From contig NZ_JAGFPK010000001.1 of assembly GCF_017599385.1 (NCBI RefSeq), positions 2,648,030-2,712,029 on the forward strand: DNA of 64,000 nt. The letters run 5' to 3'. The DNA is from Ciceribacter sp. L1K22. Lineage in GTDB: Bacteria > Pseudomonadota > Alphaproteobacteria > Rhizobiales > Rhizobiaceae. Shown piece after piece: positions 17,612 to 26,130 of this stretch (position 1 is the stretch's first letter; the number at the start of each line of letters is the position of its first letter). The position numbers were made by a program, and so were the translations under genes. A model generated the notes under the pieces. The model was not told the DNA's origin, did no database searches, and worked only from the letters and a program-made list of their open reading frames with translations.

Positions 17612-17952
17612 CACGCGGCCTCGGTCAGGCGCTGGCCCTTGCTGTCTTCGTGGATGATCACCTGGAAGCCCTCGAAATGCGGTCCGGCCAGATACTGCAC
17701 CTTGCTCTCGCCGGTGCGGGAATGGGCAGCGCGGAACTGCTCGGACTTGGTCCAGTCCTTGAAGTGCTCCTCGGTTTCCCAAACCGTATGCGATGCATAA
17801 AGCGTGTGATCGTCGCTCTTGGGGCCTTTCAGCATGTGGAACTCGAGATAGCCCGGCATTTCCGCAAGCCTGCCCTGGCGGCTGCGCCACATGCTCTCGA
17901 AAGCTTCTTCGTAACCGGGAACGACCCGGAAGCGGTTCATTGCGATATACAT
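17611..17952 (-). CDS. IsdG/HmuQ-type heme-degrading monooxygenase
   Basis: A 113-residue protein of the antibiotic biosynthesis monooxygenase fold. From ATG 17952, which has GAGG 3 bases upstream, the residues Asn6, Trp67 and His77 fall where IsdG-type heme oxygenases keep their Asn-Trp-His triad. The block PGYLEFHMLKG and VWETEEHFKDW also fit. Such enzymes open the heme ring in the cytoplasm and release iron. Rhizobial members are called HmuQ or HmuD. It is the first gene of an operon with hutX and faces the heme importer genes, which strongly supports the role. Confidence 0.87.
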   Translation of the reverse strand: MYIAMNRFRVVPGYEEAFESMWRSRQGRLAEMPGYLEFHMLKGPKSDDHTLYASHTVWETEEHFKDWTKSEQFRAAHSRTGESKVQYLAGPHFEGFQVIIHEDSKGQRLTEAA

Positions 17953-18155
17953 CGACCTCAATCCCTTGCTTTGCCACGGTATTCGCCGCGACGGCGATTA
18001 TCGCCCGCCGCGATCCTGTTGCCTTCTTATTTAAACATGCGTATTAGAGTCAAGTTATAACGCCCTCGGCAAACCGACGACGCGAGCTCCGCACGCGCGC
18101 CGGAAACTCGTGCCCGGCGACCAAAGAAACCTCGTGTTTTCAAAGGCCTGATAAT

Positions 18156-19031
18156 ATGAACGCTTTCATCTCCAGACTGTTCGGCTTTGCCCTCGGGGTC
18201 GCCTGCGTGGCCACGCCCGCGCTTGCCGATGACACCTATCCCGACGCCCGGCGGATCGTCTCGGTCGGCGGAACGGTGACCGAAATCCTCTATGCCCTCG
18301 GCGTACAGGATCGCATTGTTGCGCGGGACTCGACAAGTCTTTATCCGGCTGACGCCGCCACGAAGCCGGATGTCGGATACATGCGACAGCTGTCTGCCGA
18401 AGGCATCATATCCCAGAACCCCGACCTGATCCTCGCCGAAAGCGGGGCCGGACCGGCAGACACGATCGCCATTCTTCAGGCGGGCAGTGTTCCGCTGGTC
18501 TCGATCCCGACTCCGCCCACGGCGAAATCGGTCGGGCCCCGGATTCGCGCCGTCGGCGCAGCGGTCGGCAAGCCAAAAGAAGCGGAGGCGCTGGCTACCG
18601 ATGTCGAGGCGCGCCTTGCCACATTGACCGACGAAATCGGCAAGCTCACGGGCGCCAAGAAGCGCGTGCTCTTTGCTCTGTCTCTGGCAAACGGCCGCGT
18701 GATGGCCGCCGGCCGCAACACCGCCGCCGATGCCATGATAAGGCTTGCAGGCGCCGCGAACGCGGTGGAATCCGTCGAAGGCTACAAGCCGCTGACAGAC
18801 GAAGCGGTGATCGAGGCGGCGCCGGACGCGATCCTGATCATGAACAATCCGGGCCGCCACATGACAGCGGATGAGGCCTTCGCCATCCCGGCCCTTAAGG
18901 CCTCGCCAGCGGGGCAATCCGGCACGCTGATCGCCATGGACGGTCTCTACCTTCTGGGCCTCGGCCCGCGCACCCCGCAAGCGGCTCGCGAACTCGCCTC
19001 GAAGCTCTATCCCGACCATTTGGCGCCATGA
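18156..19031 (+). CDS. hmuT: Heme ABC transporter substrate-binding protein
   Basis: A 291-residue periplasmic heme-binding protein. A signal peptide (LFGFALGVACVATPALA) is followed by a type III helical-backbone binding fold: RRIVSVGGTVTEILYALGV, VGYMRQLSAEGIISQNPDLI and GLGPRTPQAARELA. Tyr residues in VGYM and at the first lobe are candidates for heme coordination. It receives heme from an outer-membrane receptor (not in this window) and delivers it to HmuUV. It overlaps hmuU by 4 bases. The 200-base gap upstream must hold the divergent promoters, but no Irr or RirA box could be assigned with confidence. Confidence 0.92.
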   Translation: MNAFISRLFGFALGVACVATPALADDTYPDARRIVSVGGTVTEILYALGVQDRIVARDSTSLYPADAATKPDVGYMRQLSAEGIISQNPDLILAESGAGPADTIAILQAGSVPLVSIPTPPTAKSVGPRIRAVGAAVGKPKEAEALATDVEARLATLTDEIGKLTGAKKRVLFALSLANGRVMAAGRNTAADAMIRLAGAANAVESVEGYKPLTDEAVIEAAPDAILIMNNPGRHMTADEAFAIPALKASPAGQSGTLIAMDGLYLLGLGPRTPQAARELASKLYPDHLAP

Positions 19032-20116
19032 ACGCGATCGCCCTGATGCTCCGCCGCAATGACGACGGCGATCGGACCGGCAAGGGGATCATGACCCTTG
19101 CCGCCCTGATGTTTCTGCTCGCCATCGCCGCTCTGGTATCGCTCCACAGCGGCGCCACGGAGGTCGGTCTTGCCGACCTTCTGCGCTATTTGTTCGGCGA
19201 CGCATCGGCGCTTCCCGAGCAGGACCGCATGATCCTCGAATCCGTGCGCCTGCCGCGCACGGTGTTGGGCCTTCTCGTTGGCGCTGGCCTCGGCGTTTCG
19301 GGTGCGATGATGCAGGGCCTGTTCCGCAACCCGCTCGCCGATCCGGGCATCGTCGGCGTCACCTCGGGCGCCGCCTTCGCCGCCGTCACCGCCATCGTGC
19401 TTGGTGGGACGGTCCTTGCCCCGTTGCAGGCGCTGCTCGGCCTGCATTTTCTGCCGATCATGGCCTTCCTTGGCGGGTTGGCGAATACCCTCGTGCTCTA
19501 CGCGATCGCCACCCGCAACGGCCAGACATCGACCACCGCCCTGATCCTTTCGGGCATCGCGATCGGCGCCATGAGCGCCGCCGCCACCGGACTGCTGATT
19601 TTCTTGGCCGACGACAGGCAATTGCGCGACATCACCTTCTGGAGCCTCGGCTCGCTCAGCGGTGCAAGCTACGCCAAGGTCACAGCCACCCTCCCCTTCA
19701 TCCTTGCCATCCTCGCCGCCACGCCGTTTGTCGCCCGCGGGCTCGATGCGCTGGTGCTTGGCGACGCCGCGGCCTATCACATGGGAATCTCCGTCCAGCG
19801 CCTGAAGAAGCTGTCGATCCTGGCTGTCGCCGCCGCCTGTGGCGCCACCGTTGCCGTCGCCGGTTCGATCTCCTTCGTCGGCATCGTCGTCCCGCATCTT
19901 CTGAGGCTCGCCATCGGTCCTTCGCACCGCTTCCTGCTGCCGGCATCCGCGCTTGGCGGTGCCGCTCTGCTGCTCTTCGCCGACAGCGTCGCCCGCGTTG
20001 TCGTCGCGCCGGCGGAACTACCGATCGGCATCATCACTGCGATCCTCGGTGCCCCCGTGTTCCTGATGCTGCTGCTCGGGAGGACCGGCCGCGCCCAGAT
20101 GGAGAACCTGCAATGA
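19028..20116 (+). CDS. hmuU: Heme ABC transporter permease
   Basis: A 362-residue inner-membrane permease of the FecCD/BtuC family with about ten membrane segments. Typical motifs are RLPRTVLGLLVGAGLGVSGA, MMQGLFRNPLADPGIVGVTS, FWSLGSLSGASY and SISFVGIVVPHLLRLAIGPS. It forms a homodimer with two HmuV ATPases. Four-base overlaps with hmuT and hmuV indicate tight coupling. Confidence 0.93.
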   Translation: MNAIALMLRRNDDGDRTGKGIMTLAALMFLLAIAALVSLHSGATEVGLADLLRYLFGDASALPEQDRMILESVRLPRTVLGLLVGAGLGVSGAMMQGLFRNPLADPGIVGVTSGAAFAAVTAIVLGGTVLAPLQALLGLHFLPIMAFLGGLANTLVLYAIATRNGQTSTTALILSGIAIGAMSAAATGLLIFLADDRQLRDITFWSLGSLSGASYAKVTATLPFILAILAATPFVARGLDALVLGDAAAYHMGISVQRLKKLSILAVAAACGATVAVAGSISFVGIVVPHLLRLAIGPSHRFLLPASALGGAALLLFADSVARVVVAPAELPIGIITAILGAPVFLMLLLGRTGRAQMENLQ

Positions 20117-20889
20117 TCAAGGCAAGCGGGGTTTCCGTCATCCGCGCCGGCCGCGCGCTCGTCGACCAGGTGGATCTTGCGCTCTGCGCCGGCCGCTTCA
20201 CGGTCGTCCTCGGCCCGAACGGCGCCGGCAAGTCGACGCTTCTCAAGGTGATGGCCGGCGAAATCGCGGCCGATGCGGGCCATGTCCTCTACGACGACCG
20301 CGACATCAGGGACTGCCGCCCGGTTGATCTCGCACAGCGTCGCGCCGTCCTGCCCCAGTCGATGGCAATCGCCTTTCCGTTCACCGCGCTCGAGGTCGTG
20401 CGCATGGGCGCCATCGCCCATGGCAGCCTGACACCGACGGAAGATGCCAGACGGGCGCTTGCCCGCGTCGATCTGAAGGGTTTCGAGGCTCGGTCGTATC
20501 AGGCGTTGTCTGGCGGCGAGCAGCAGCGCGTGCAGTTCGCCCGGGTGCTGGCGCAGGTGTCGGAACCGGTCGAGCACGGCCGCCCGAAGGCGCTGTTTCT
20601 GGACGAACCGACGGCAAGCCTCGACATCGGTCACCAGATATCGGTGCTGGAAATTGCGAGAGATTTCGTGGCCCGCGGCGGCGCGGCACTGGCCATTCTG
20701 CACGACCTCAACCTCGCCTGCGAGTTCGCAGACCGCCTCGTCGTCATGCACCGGGGTCGCGTCGTTGCCGCCGGAACGCCGGTCGAGACCATCACCGAGG
20801 AGGTGATCGCGTCGGTGTACGGCATCAGGGGCGCAGTCGGTCGCGTACCCCACGCCATTCCCTACGTGCTGCCGCAGGCACGTATATAG
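20113..20889 (+). CDS. hmuV: Heme ABC transporter ATP-binding protein
   Basis: A 258-residue ATPase that drives heme import. Walker A is GPNGAGKSTLLK (about residues 35-46), the signature is LSGGEQQRVQFARVL, Walker B is KALFLDEPTASLD, and the H-loop is ILHDLNL. An insertion between signature and Walker B (SEPVEHGRPK) is typical of HmuV. It is the last gene of hmuTUV; the next 260 bases carry no gene. Confidence 0.94.
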   Translation: MIKASGVSVIRAGRALVDQVDLALCAGRFTVVLGPNGAGKSTLLKVMAGEIAADAGHVLYDDRDIRDCRPVDLAQRRAVLPQSMAIAFPFTALEVVRMGAIAHGSLTPTEDARRALARVDLKGFEARSYQALSGGEQQRVQFARVLAQVSEPVEHGRPKALFLDEPTASLDIGHQISVLEIARDFVARGGAALAILHDLNLACEFADRLVVMHRGRVVAAGTPVETITEEVIASVYGIRGAVGRVPHAIPYVLPQARI

Positions 20890-21150
20890 CCGGCTATCGG
20901 CCCAATAGTTATCCACAGCTCTCCACAGGAACATTCTGAGGCGCACGCGGCGCGCAGGGAACGAGTCCGGAACATAAGGGGAAACCAGGGACTTTTTCGG
21001 TCCATCATGCGCCGCTTTCGATGCCACCCTTCAAGTTCGCATCTCGCCGTGGCGCATCGCCCGCGACCATGACTTTCGTTTATTCGGCCGGACGATGGAA
21101 CAGAGCGCGAGCCTTAAGGTTAGCCCTGTGCAAGGCACAAGGAGAAACAC

Positions 21151-21390
21151 ATGCGCGCGCTCAACCTCATCACACTGCTTCTCGTCATCGTCGGCGGCCT
21201 GAACTGGCTTCTGGTCGGCATTGCCGACTTCGATCTCGTAGCCACGCTGTTCGGCGGACAGGACACCGCACTGGCCACCATCGTCTACGTCCTCGTAGGT
21301 CTATCTGCGATCTGGCAGTTGGTGCCGTTCGCCAAGGCTATGTCGGTAGGCGAACCGGCAGCCGAATCCAATCTCGGTCACCGCCACTAA
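21151..21390 (+). CDS. DUF378 small membrane protein
   Basis: A 79-residue protein of the DUF378 family (YuzA-like). It has two hydrophobic segments and the family block LVIVGGLNWLLVGIADFDLV, then YVLVGLSAIWQL. AAGGAG lies 7 bases before the ATG. Function is unknown. A terminator follows 25 bases after the stop, so it is a single-gene unit. Confidence 0.87.
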   Translation: MRALNLITLLLVIVGGLNWLLVGIADFDLVATLFGGQDTALATIVYVLVGLSAIWQLVPFAKAMSVGEPAAESNLGHRH

Positions 21391-21415
21391 CAGGCCGCAA
21401 GGTTTTCACACGCGC

Positions 21416-21447
21416 GCCGCTGGCAGGGTCTGCCGGCGGCGTTCTTT
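21416..21447 (+). terminator. Intrinsic terminator after DUF378
   Basis: An 11-bp stem (21416-21426 with 21430-21440, one G-U pair) with a GGT loop is followed by GTTCTTTT. Position and shape fit a Rho-independent terminator for the DUF378 gene. Confidence 0.75.
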
Positions 21448-21550
21448 TGCGTGGCTGCGAGAAAAGCCCTGCGCCGGTCATATAGATCAGCGCAAAACGC
21501 CAAAAAGCGGCCATAGCCGCTCTTCCACATCATCGCTAACTCTTTGAAAA

Positions 21551-21626
<76 letters not shown>

Positions 21627-21745
21627 GAACGCTGCCTTCCGGCGGCGTGAGGGGGGCTATAAAGGGGAACGTTCGGCTTGTCCAGCACCTTCGGAAAAAA
21701 ACTTTCGCCACCGGGCGATTTGCGCAGAACAGGGTTACCGCCCGC

Positions 21746-22663
21746 TCATATCTCCAGCGTGCCGGTAGCGATACGGACCGCCTGACCTCCGATACGGGCA
21801 CGGGAAATACTGCCATCCTTGATGTCCATGTGCAGATGGATATAGGAGGGCCGCCCCATTTCGACCCCCTGCTCCACCAGGACTGGATGATGGCCGTCGG
21901 GCATGGCGTCGAAATGGTGGATGGCGCCGGCAAGTGCCGCCACCGCCGAGCCTGTTGCTGGATCCTCCGATATCCCCATTCCGGCCGCAAACATCCTGGC
22001 ATGAAAACGCGCCGTATGGTTCACACCGCCACGACAGTAGACATAGGCTGAAACGAGCCCGCCCTCGGCGAACGGCGCGACCTGTTGCCAGAGTTCTGCA
22101 TCGAAATCGAGACTTTCGACCGCTTGGAGATTATGCACCGGTATCACGGCAAACGGCACGCCAGCCGTCCAGATCGACGGCACGTGGTTCTCGAAGCCGA
22201 TATCGGTGCTCTTCAGTGACAAGGCATCGGCCACGCCCTGTCGGTCGAGCGGATGATCGAGGCGCACCGGCACTTTCGGCAGGTCAAACTCGGCAAAGGC
22301 GGCCTCGTCCTCGCGCAGCCGCACGGCGCAGCGGACCGGACCGATCTTTTCCTCGATGACGGACACGATGTCGAGCGATGCGCCCTCCCCGCCATAGGAT
22401 CGCTCGGCGAGCGCGATGGCGGTTCCGACCGTCGGATGACCGGCGAACGGCAGCTCCCGGCCGGGCGTGAAAATGCGGATCCGTGCTGTGTGGGCGGGAT
22501 TGTCGGCGGGGATGACGAAGACCGTTTCCGAGAGCTTCAGCTCTGCCGCGATGGCCTGCATCGTCTCGTCGCTCAGACCATCACCATCGAACACCACGGC
22601 AAGGGGATTTCCGGCCAGTTTCGTGCCGGTAAACACATCATAGATCGAGTAAGCGCGCGCCAA
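21746..22663 (-). CDS. PhzF family isomerase/epimerase-like protein
   Basis: A 305-residue protein with the two-lobed diaminopimelate-epimerase-like fold of the PhzF family. Diagnostic features are YDVFTGTKLAGNPLAVVFD, the presumed catalytic Glu in LSETVFV, FAGHPTVGTAIAL and the C-terminal DPATGSAVAALAG. Most members outside phenazine operons have no assigned substrate, and no phenazine genes are here. It appears to start at a TTG with GGAGG about 5 bases upstream. It follows the NUDIX gene after 72 bases on the same strand. Confidence 0.88.
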   Translation of the reverse strand: MARAYSIYDVFTGTKLAGNPLAVVFDGDGLSDETMQAIAAELKLSETVFVIPADNPAHTARIRIFTPGRELPFAGHPTVGTAIALAERSYGGEGASLDIVSVIEEKIGPVRCAVRLREDEAAFAEFDLPKVPVRLDHPLDRQGVADALSLKSTDIGFENHVPSIWTAGVPFAVIPVHNLQAVESLDFDAELWQQVAPFAEGGLVSAYVYCRGGVNHTARFHARMFAAGMGISEDPATGSAVAALAGAIHHFDAMPDGHHPVLVEQGVEMGRPSYIHLHMDIKDGSISRARIGGQAVRIATGTLEI

Positions 22664-22735
22664 GCCTGCCTCCGCTCCTTCATTGCCGTCCGCCGCGACG
22701 GCCGCTCCACATTTCTGCCGCCCCCTTCGACAGGG

Positions 22736-23476
22736 TCAAGTGCCGCCGCCGAAAAACCACGAGAGGAGCGGCGGCATGGTCGGGTTATACGGATGCGCGT
22801 CCGGATCGGCCGAGCGTATCGCGATCGCACCCGCGATCTCCTGTTCCTCATCCTCCACCATGTGCCGCTCGATGGCCGCCAGAAGTTCGTCCGCCGACTG
22901 GCGGAAACGAAACACCCGGCAGACCATCATCCGCCGTTCCTGATGACAGGCGAAATAGCGACCGTCGTCATCGGCCTGTCTGAGGTCGAGGCCGGTTTCC
23001 TCCCGCACCTCGCGCACCATGTTGCCGAGCACGTCGCATACGCCGTCAACGACATCGGAGGCATCGAGCGAACCGGCCGGACAATAGACCTGTCCGGGAT
23101 TGGCGGTCCGCTCGCCCATCCGCACTGCGATGATCGCCCCGTCGGAACTGACCGGCACGGGATAACAGAACAGGTGCAGGCCTCCGCTCGGCCGCTCCTG
23201 CCGGCGCCACCAGAGAAAGGTGGAGAACGGCACCATGTAGGCCTCGCCGCGAATGATGCCGTCCTGCAGCGCCAGCCGGTGCTGGAACACCATCTTGCCG
23301 TCGAACAGCGCCGGATTGGCAGCGACTTCCTTCCGCCAGTTTTCCGCCGCCCTCTCACGCTCGGCGAGATACCAGGGATGGTCGCCGGGAGAGACCTTGA
23401 GGTCCAGCCCCGAGATCGGAAAGACAGTGTTCGCCGGATAAAGACGGAAAGGATCGTGATCGATCGACACGGTCAT
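22736..23476 (-). CDS. NUDIX hydrolase
   Basis: A 246-residue protein whose C-terminal half is a NUDIX fold. The NUDIX box is read as GSLDASDVVDG...GNMVREVREETGLD, with the REVREETGL metal-binding helix intact but longer spacing from the first Gly than in the classic box. The N-terminal 90 residues (HPWYLAERERAAENWRKE) resemble those of other rhizobial NUDIX proteins. ATG 23476 overlaps the stop of the upstream endonuclease gene as ATGA, which decides the start. Substrate is unknown. Confidence 0.83.
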   Translation of the reverse strand: MTVSIDHDPFRLYPANTVFPISGLDLKVSPGDHPWYLAERERAAENWRKEVAANPALFDGKMVFQHRLALQDGIIRGEAYMVPFSTFLWWRRQERPSGGLHLFCYPVPVSSDGAIIAVRMGERTANPGQVYCPAGSLDASDVVDGVCDVLGNMVREVREETGLDLRQADDDGRYFACHQERRMMVCRVFRFRQSADELLAAIERHMVEDEEQEIAGAIAIRSADPDAHPYNPTMPPLLSWFFGGGT

Positions 23477-24582
23477 GCAAAATCCAGGCTCATGACAACA
23501 GGACAATGGTCGGAGGCCTTCGGCCGGTCCCAGCCGACCCGCGGAAAACGCTCGACCTCCTGCCCCGGCGGAAACACGGTACGGAAGGGCTGCCCGCCGC
23601 GCACGATCTCCGGCGCCCGTCCGGCATTCCGGGCCGCGAGCGACGGCGACAGCCAGATATAGTCAAGCTGGCAGAGGTGCTGCTCCTCCGGACCGCGGGC
23701 ATGATACAGCGTCCAGCGGTCGAGAGGCTCTCGCCGCCGCATGACGTTTTCGGCGAATCCATCGTGGCTGAAAACGTCGAGCGCGCTAGGCAGGCCGTCC
23801 TCGTGCGTAAAGCCGTATCCGGTGCGTCTGGAGCCCGATACGATGACCCGCTCTTGGTAGTCGTTCATGTCGCCGCAGATCGCAAAGTCCTTGCGGCCCG
23901 CATGAACTGGCCCGAAGCGGTTCTCGATGATGTGCCGGACGGCAAGCGCCTCAGCCCGGCGGATCGGCATGGTCGAGGTGCGCCCGTCGACGCCGTCCCG
24001 ACCGTTGGTCATCGACTTGAAATGCACGACATAGAGCGTGAACGGCCGTCCGCCGATCTTGAGATCGAGTTCCAGGCAATCGCGCTTGAAGATCTTGTCG
24101 TCCGGCTTGTTGGTCGCGGCGATCTCGGGCGAAAAGAGCCCGATGTCGGCATAGGTCAGCGCCGCATGGCTCTTGATGTCGACGATCTCGATCCGCTCGC
24201 CGTCGCGCGTCTGATCGCGCATCATCACGCCCACATCGATGCCGCGGCTGTCGTTACCCTCGACGAGATACTTGTGCATGTAGCCGTGCCCGACCATGCG
24301 AAACAGGTAGCCGTATTCAAATGCCCTCAGGGCATCCATGTTATCGACTTCCTGCAGGCAGATGATGTCGGCCTCGGCCTCGGCGATCGCCAGTGCCGAA
24401 AGCTGGCGGGTATCGTCGGTCGAGGCGACGATGCGGGCGGCTTCGAGCCTACGGTAATCCTCCTCCGACTTCACGTCGAACAGCTTCAGCACGCGGTCCT
24501 GGCGCAACTGGTTGCGAAAGCCCGTGAAATCGAACCGGCTCATGAGATTTTCGACATTGAAGGTGGCAAGTCTCAAAGACAT
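23473..24582 (-). CDS. Cytoplasmic endonuclease/exonuclease/phosphatase family protein
   Basis: A 369-residue EEP-superfamily protein without a signal peptide. Motifs are ATFNVENL at the N-terminus, ICLQEVDN with the catalytic Glu, AICGDMNDYQ with Asp/Asn, and the C-terminal ASDHCPVVMSL. It is the first gene of a minus-strand unit with the NUDIX and PhzF genes, coupled to the NUDIX gene by a 4-base overlap. Together they suggest a nucleotide or phosphoester clean-up role, which is inference. Confidence 0.85.
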   Translation of the reverse strand: MSLRLATFNVENLMSRFDFTGFRNQLRQDRVLKLFDVKSEEDYRRLEAARIVASTDDTRQLSALAIAEAEADIICLQEVDNMDALRAFEYGYLFRMVGHGYMHKYLVEGNDSRGIDVGVMMRDQTRDGERIEIVDIKSHAALTYADIGLFSPEIAATNKPDDKIFKRDCLELDLKIGGRPFTLYVVHFKSMTNGRDGVDGRTSTMPIRRAEALAVRHIIENRFGPVHAGRKDFAICGDMNDYQERVIVSGSRRTGYGFTHEDGLPSALDVFSHDGFAENVMRRREPLDRWTLYHARGPEEQHLCQLDYIWLSPSLAARNAGRAPEIVRGGQPFRTVFPPGQEVERFPRVGWDRPKASDHCPVVMSLDFA

Positions 24583-24718
24583 CGGCGGTCCGCTGTGAGA
24601 AAGCGCCGACTGGGCCGGCTGATCATTTCTGGCATGTCACGCCTGGCGGGTCAAACGCCGCTGGGCAAGCCATCCGTCAGCCTATATCGTCGCAAGCGAG
24701 CATTATCCGGGGGGACGC

Positions 24719-25099
24719 ATGCAACGTATTTCGACATTTCTCTTCACTATTACCCTGATCGTCGCGACCACTCTGTCCGGCACGGCCGAGAGTGCCGGCC
24801 AGAGCTTCGGCGCGATCGCCTACTCGCCACAAACGGGCGCCATGGGCTGGTCCTATGATTTCGGCAATCAAAGACAGGCGGAGCGGCGCGCGCTTTCGGG
24901 CTGCGCGAAGCGGGCCCGCGACTGCCGTGTGGCGATCTGGTTCAGCAATGGCTGCGGCGCGGTGGCCGTCGGTTCGTCCGGATGGGGATCCGGATGGGGC
25001 GGCGATCGCAACCGGGCAGAGTACGAGGCGATGGGCAGTTGCGCCAAAAATAGCTACGGATGCCGCGTCGTCCGGTGGCAGTGTTCCGGCGCCCGCTGA
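24719..25099 (+). CDS. Exported DUF4189 protein
   Basis: A 126-residue exported protein with a signal peptide (FLFTITLIVATTLSGTAESA) and a DUF4189 domain. The domain shows FGAIAYSPQTGAMGWSYDF, AERRALSGCAKRARDC, SNGCGAVAVG and a C-terminal second Ala-rich helix plus CRVVRWQCS. Six cysteines in the mature part suggest disulfides. GGGGGGA precedes the ATG. The role of the domain is unknown. Confidence 0.82.
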   Translation: MQRISTFLFTITLIVATTLSGTAESAGQSFGAIAYSPQTGAMGWSYDFGNQRQAERRALSGCAKRARDCRVAIWFSNGCGAVAVGSSGWGSGWGGDRNRAEYEAMGSCAKNSYGCRVVRWQCSGAR

Positions 25100-25104
25100 C
25101 GGCA

Positions 25105-26130
25105 TCAAAGCCGCCACCCCGACCTGATCGTCACCCGCAGCACATCACCGGCTGCCGCCAGCAAGCGGCTGTAGGCCCTCAACCGTTGCCCGTCACCAAG
25201 TATCAGCCGCAAGGCGTGGCGCTCGCCCTCGAAGGTGGCGCTTTCAACGGTGGCCGTTAGCCCGTCGCCACCGATCTCGACATCCTGGGGACGAACCAGC
25301 ACGTCGACCGTGGGCATGCCCGCGGCTGTGCCAAGGCAAGCCCTCAGGCGCGGCCAATCATAGCCGCGCTCGCTCGTGCCGTCGTCGCGGACCTGAAGGA
25401 TAGCGCCCTGCCCGATCAGCGACCCCACAAGCCGGCCCTGGGGCCGGGCGTAGAGCTCGGCCGGCGGCGCCATCTGCAGCACGCGCCCCTCCGACATCAC
25501 CGCGACGTCGGTCGCCAGCGCCATCGCCTCGGCCTGATCGTGCGTGACATAGATCATCGTGGCGCCTGAGCGGGCATGGAAGTCGCGGAACGCCTCCTCC
25601 ATTTCCTGCCGCAGATGACGATCGAGATTGGCGAGCGGTTCGTCGAGCAGCACCACGTCAGGCTCGGTCACGAGGCATCGGGCCAGCGCCACGCGCTGCC
25701 GCTGGCCGCCGGAGAGATCCGCCGGTCGTCGGTCGGCGAAGGCTTCCAGATGCACCGCCGCAAGCGCCTTGCCGACCTTATCCGCGACGACACCGGCCGA
25801 AAGTCCCCTCACCTTCAGCGGATAGCCGACATTTCCGGCAACCGTCATATGCGGCCAGAGCGCATAGGACTGGAACACCATCGCCATGTTCCTGCTCTCG
25901 GGCGGCACGACGGCATTGGCGGACGAGAGCAGCCTGTCGCCGAGCCGGATCGCCCCCTCGTCGGGCGTCTCGAAGCCCGCAACCATCCTGAGCACGGTTG
26001 TCTTTCCGCAGCCGGAGGGACCGAGAAGTGCCAGAAAGCCACCAGGACGCAGCGTGAGCGAGACACCATCGACGGCCGCCCTCCCACCGCCGAACGTCTT
26101 TCGCAAATCAGAAAGGATCAGTTCCGCCAC
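25105..26130 (-). CDS. ABC transporter ATP-binding protein (FbpC/AfuC-PotA type)
   Basis: A 341-residue ATPase with Walker A GPSGCGKTTVLR, signature LSGGQRQRVALARCL, Walker B DVVLLDEPLANLD and H-loop YVTHDQAEA, followed by a C-terminal TOBE-like regulatory domain of about 100 residues. It energises the permease encoded just upstream, whose gene it overlaps by 13 bases, starting at a GTG. The subfamily serves iron(III), putrescine, sulfate or phosphonate-type importers. Confidence 0.9.
   Translation of the reverse strand: MAELILSDLRKTFGGGRAAVDGVSLTLRPGGFLALLGPSGCGKTTVLRMVAGFETPDEGAIRLGDRLLSSANAVVPPESRNMAMVFQSYALWPHMTVAGNVGYPLKVRGLSAGVVADKVGKALAAVHLEAFADRRPADLSGGQRQRVALARCLVTEPDVVLLDEPLANLDRHLRQEMEEAFRDFHARSGATMIYVTHDQAEAMALATDVAVMSEGRVLQMAPPAELYARPQGRLVGSLIGQGAILQVRDDGTSERGYDWPRLRACLGTAAGMPTVDVLVRPQDVEIGGDGLTATVESATFEGERHALRLILGDGQRLRAYSRLLAAAGDVLRVTIRSGWRL

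Noticed and set aside
17953..18155. RirA (TGA-N9-TCA) or Irr box in the heme locus promoter region
   Set aside because: Only partial resemblances were found, so no site was called even though iron control is likely.
20909..20917. Perfect DnaA box consensus TTATCCACA
   Set aside because: Only one clear box is present, with no AT-rich unwinding region or origin-linked genes, so an origin is not supported.
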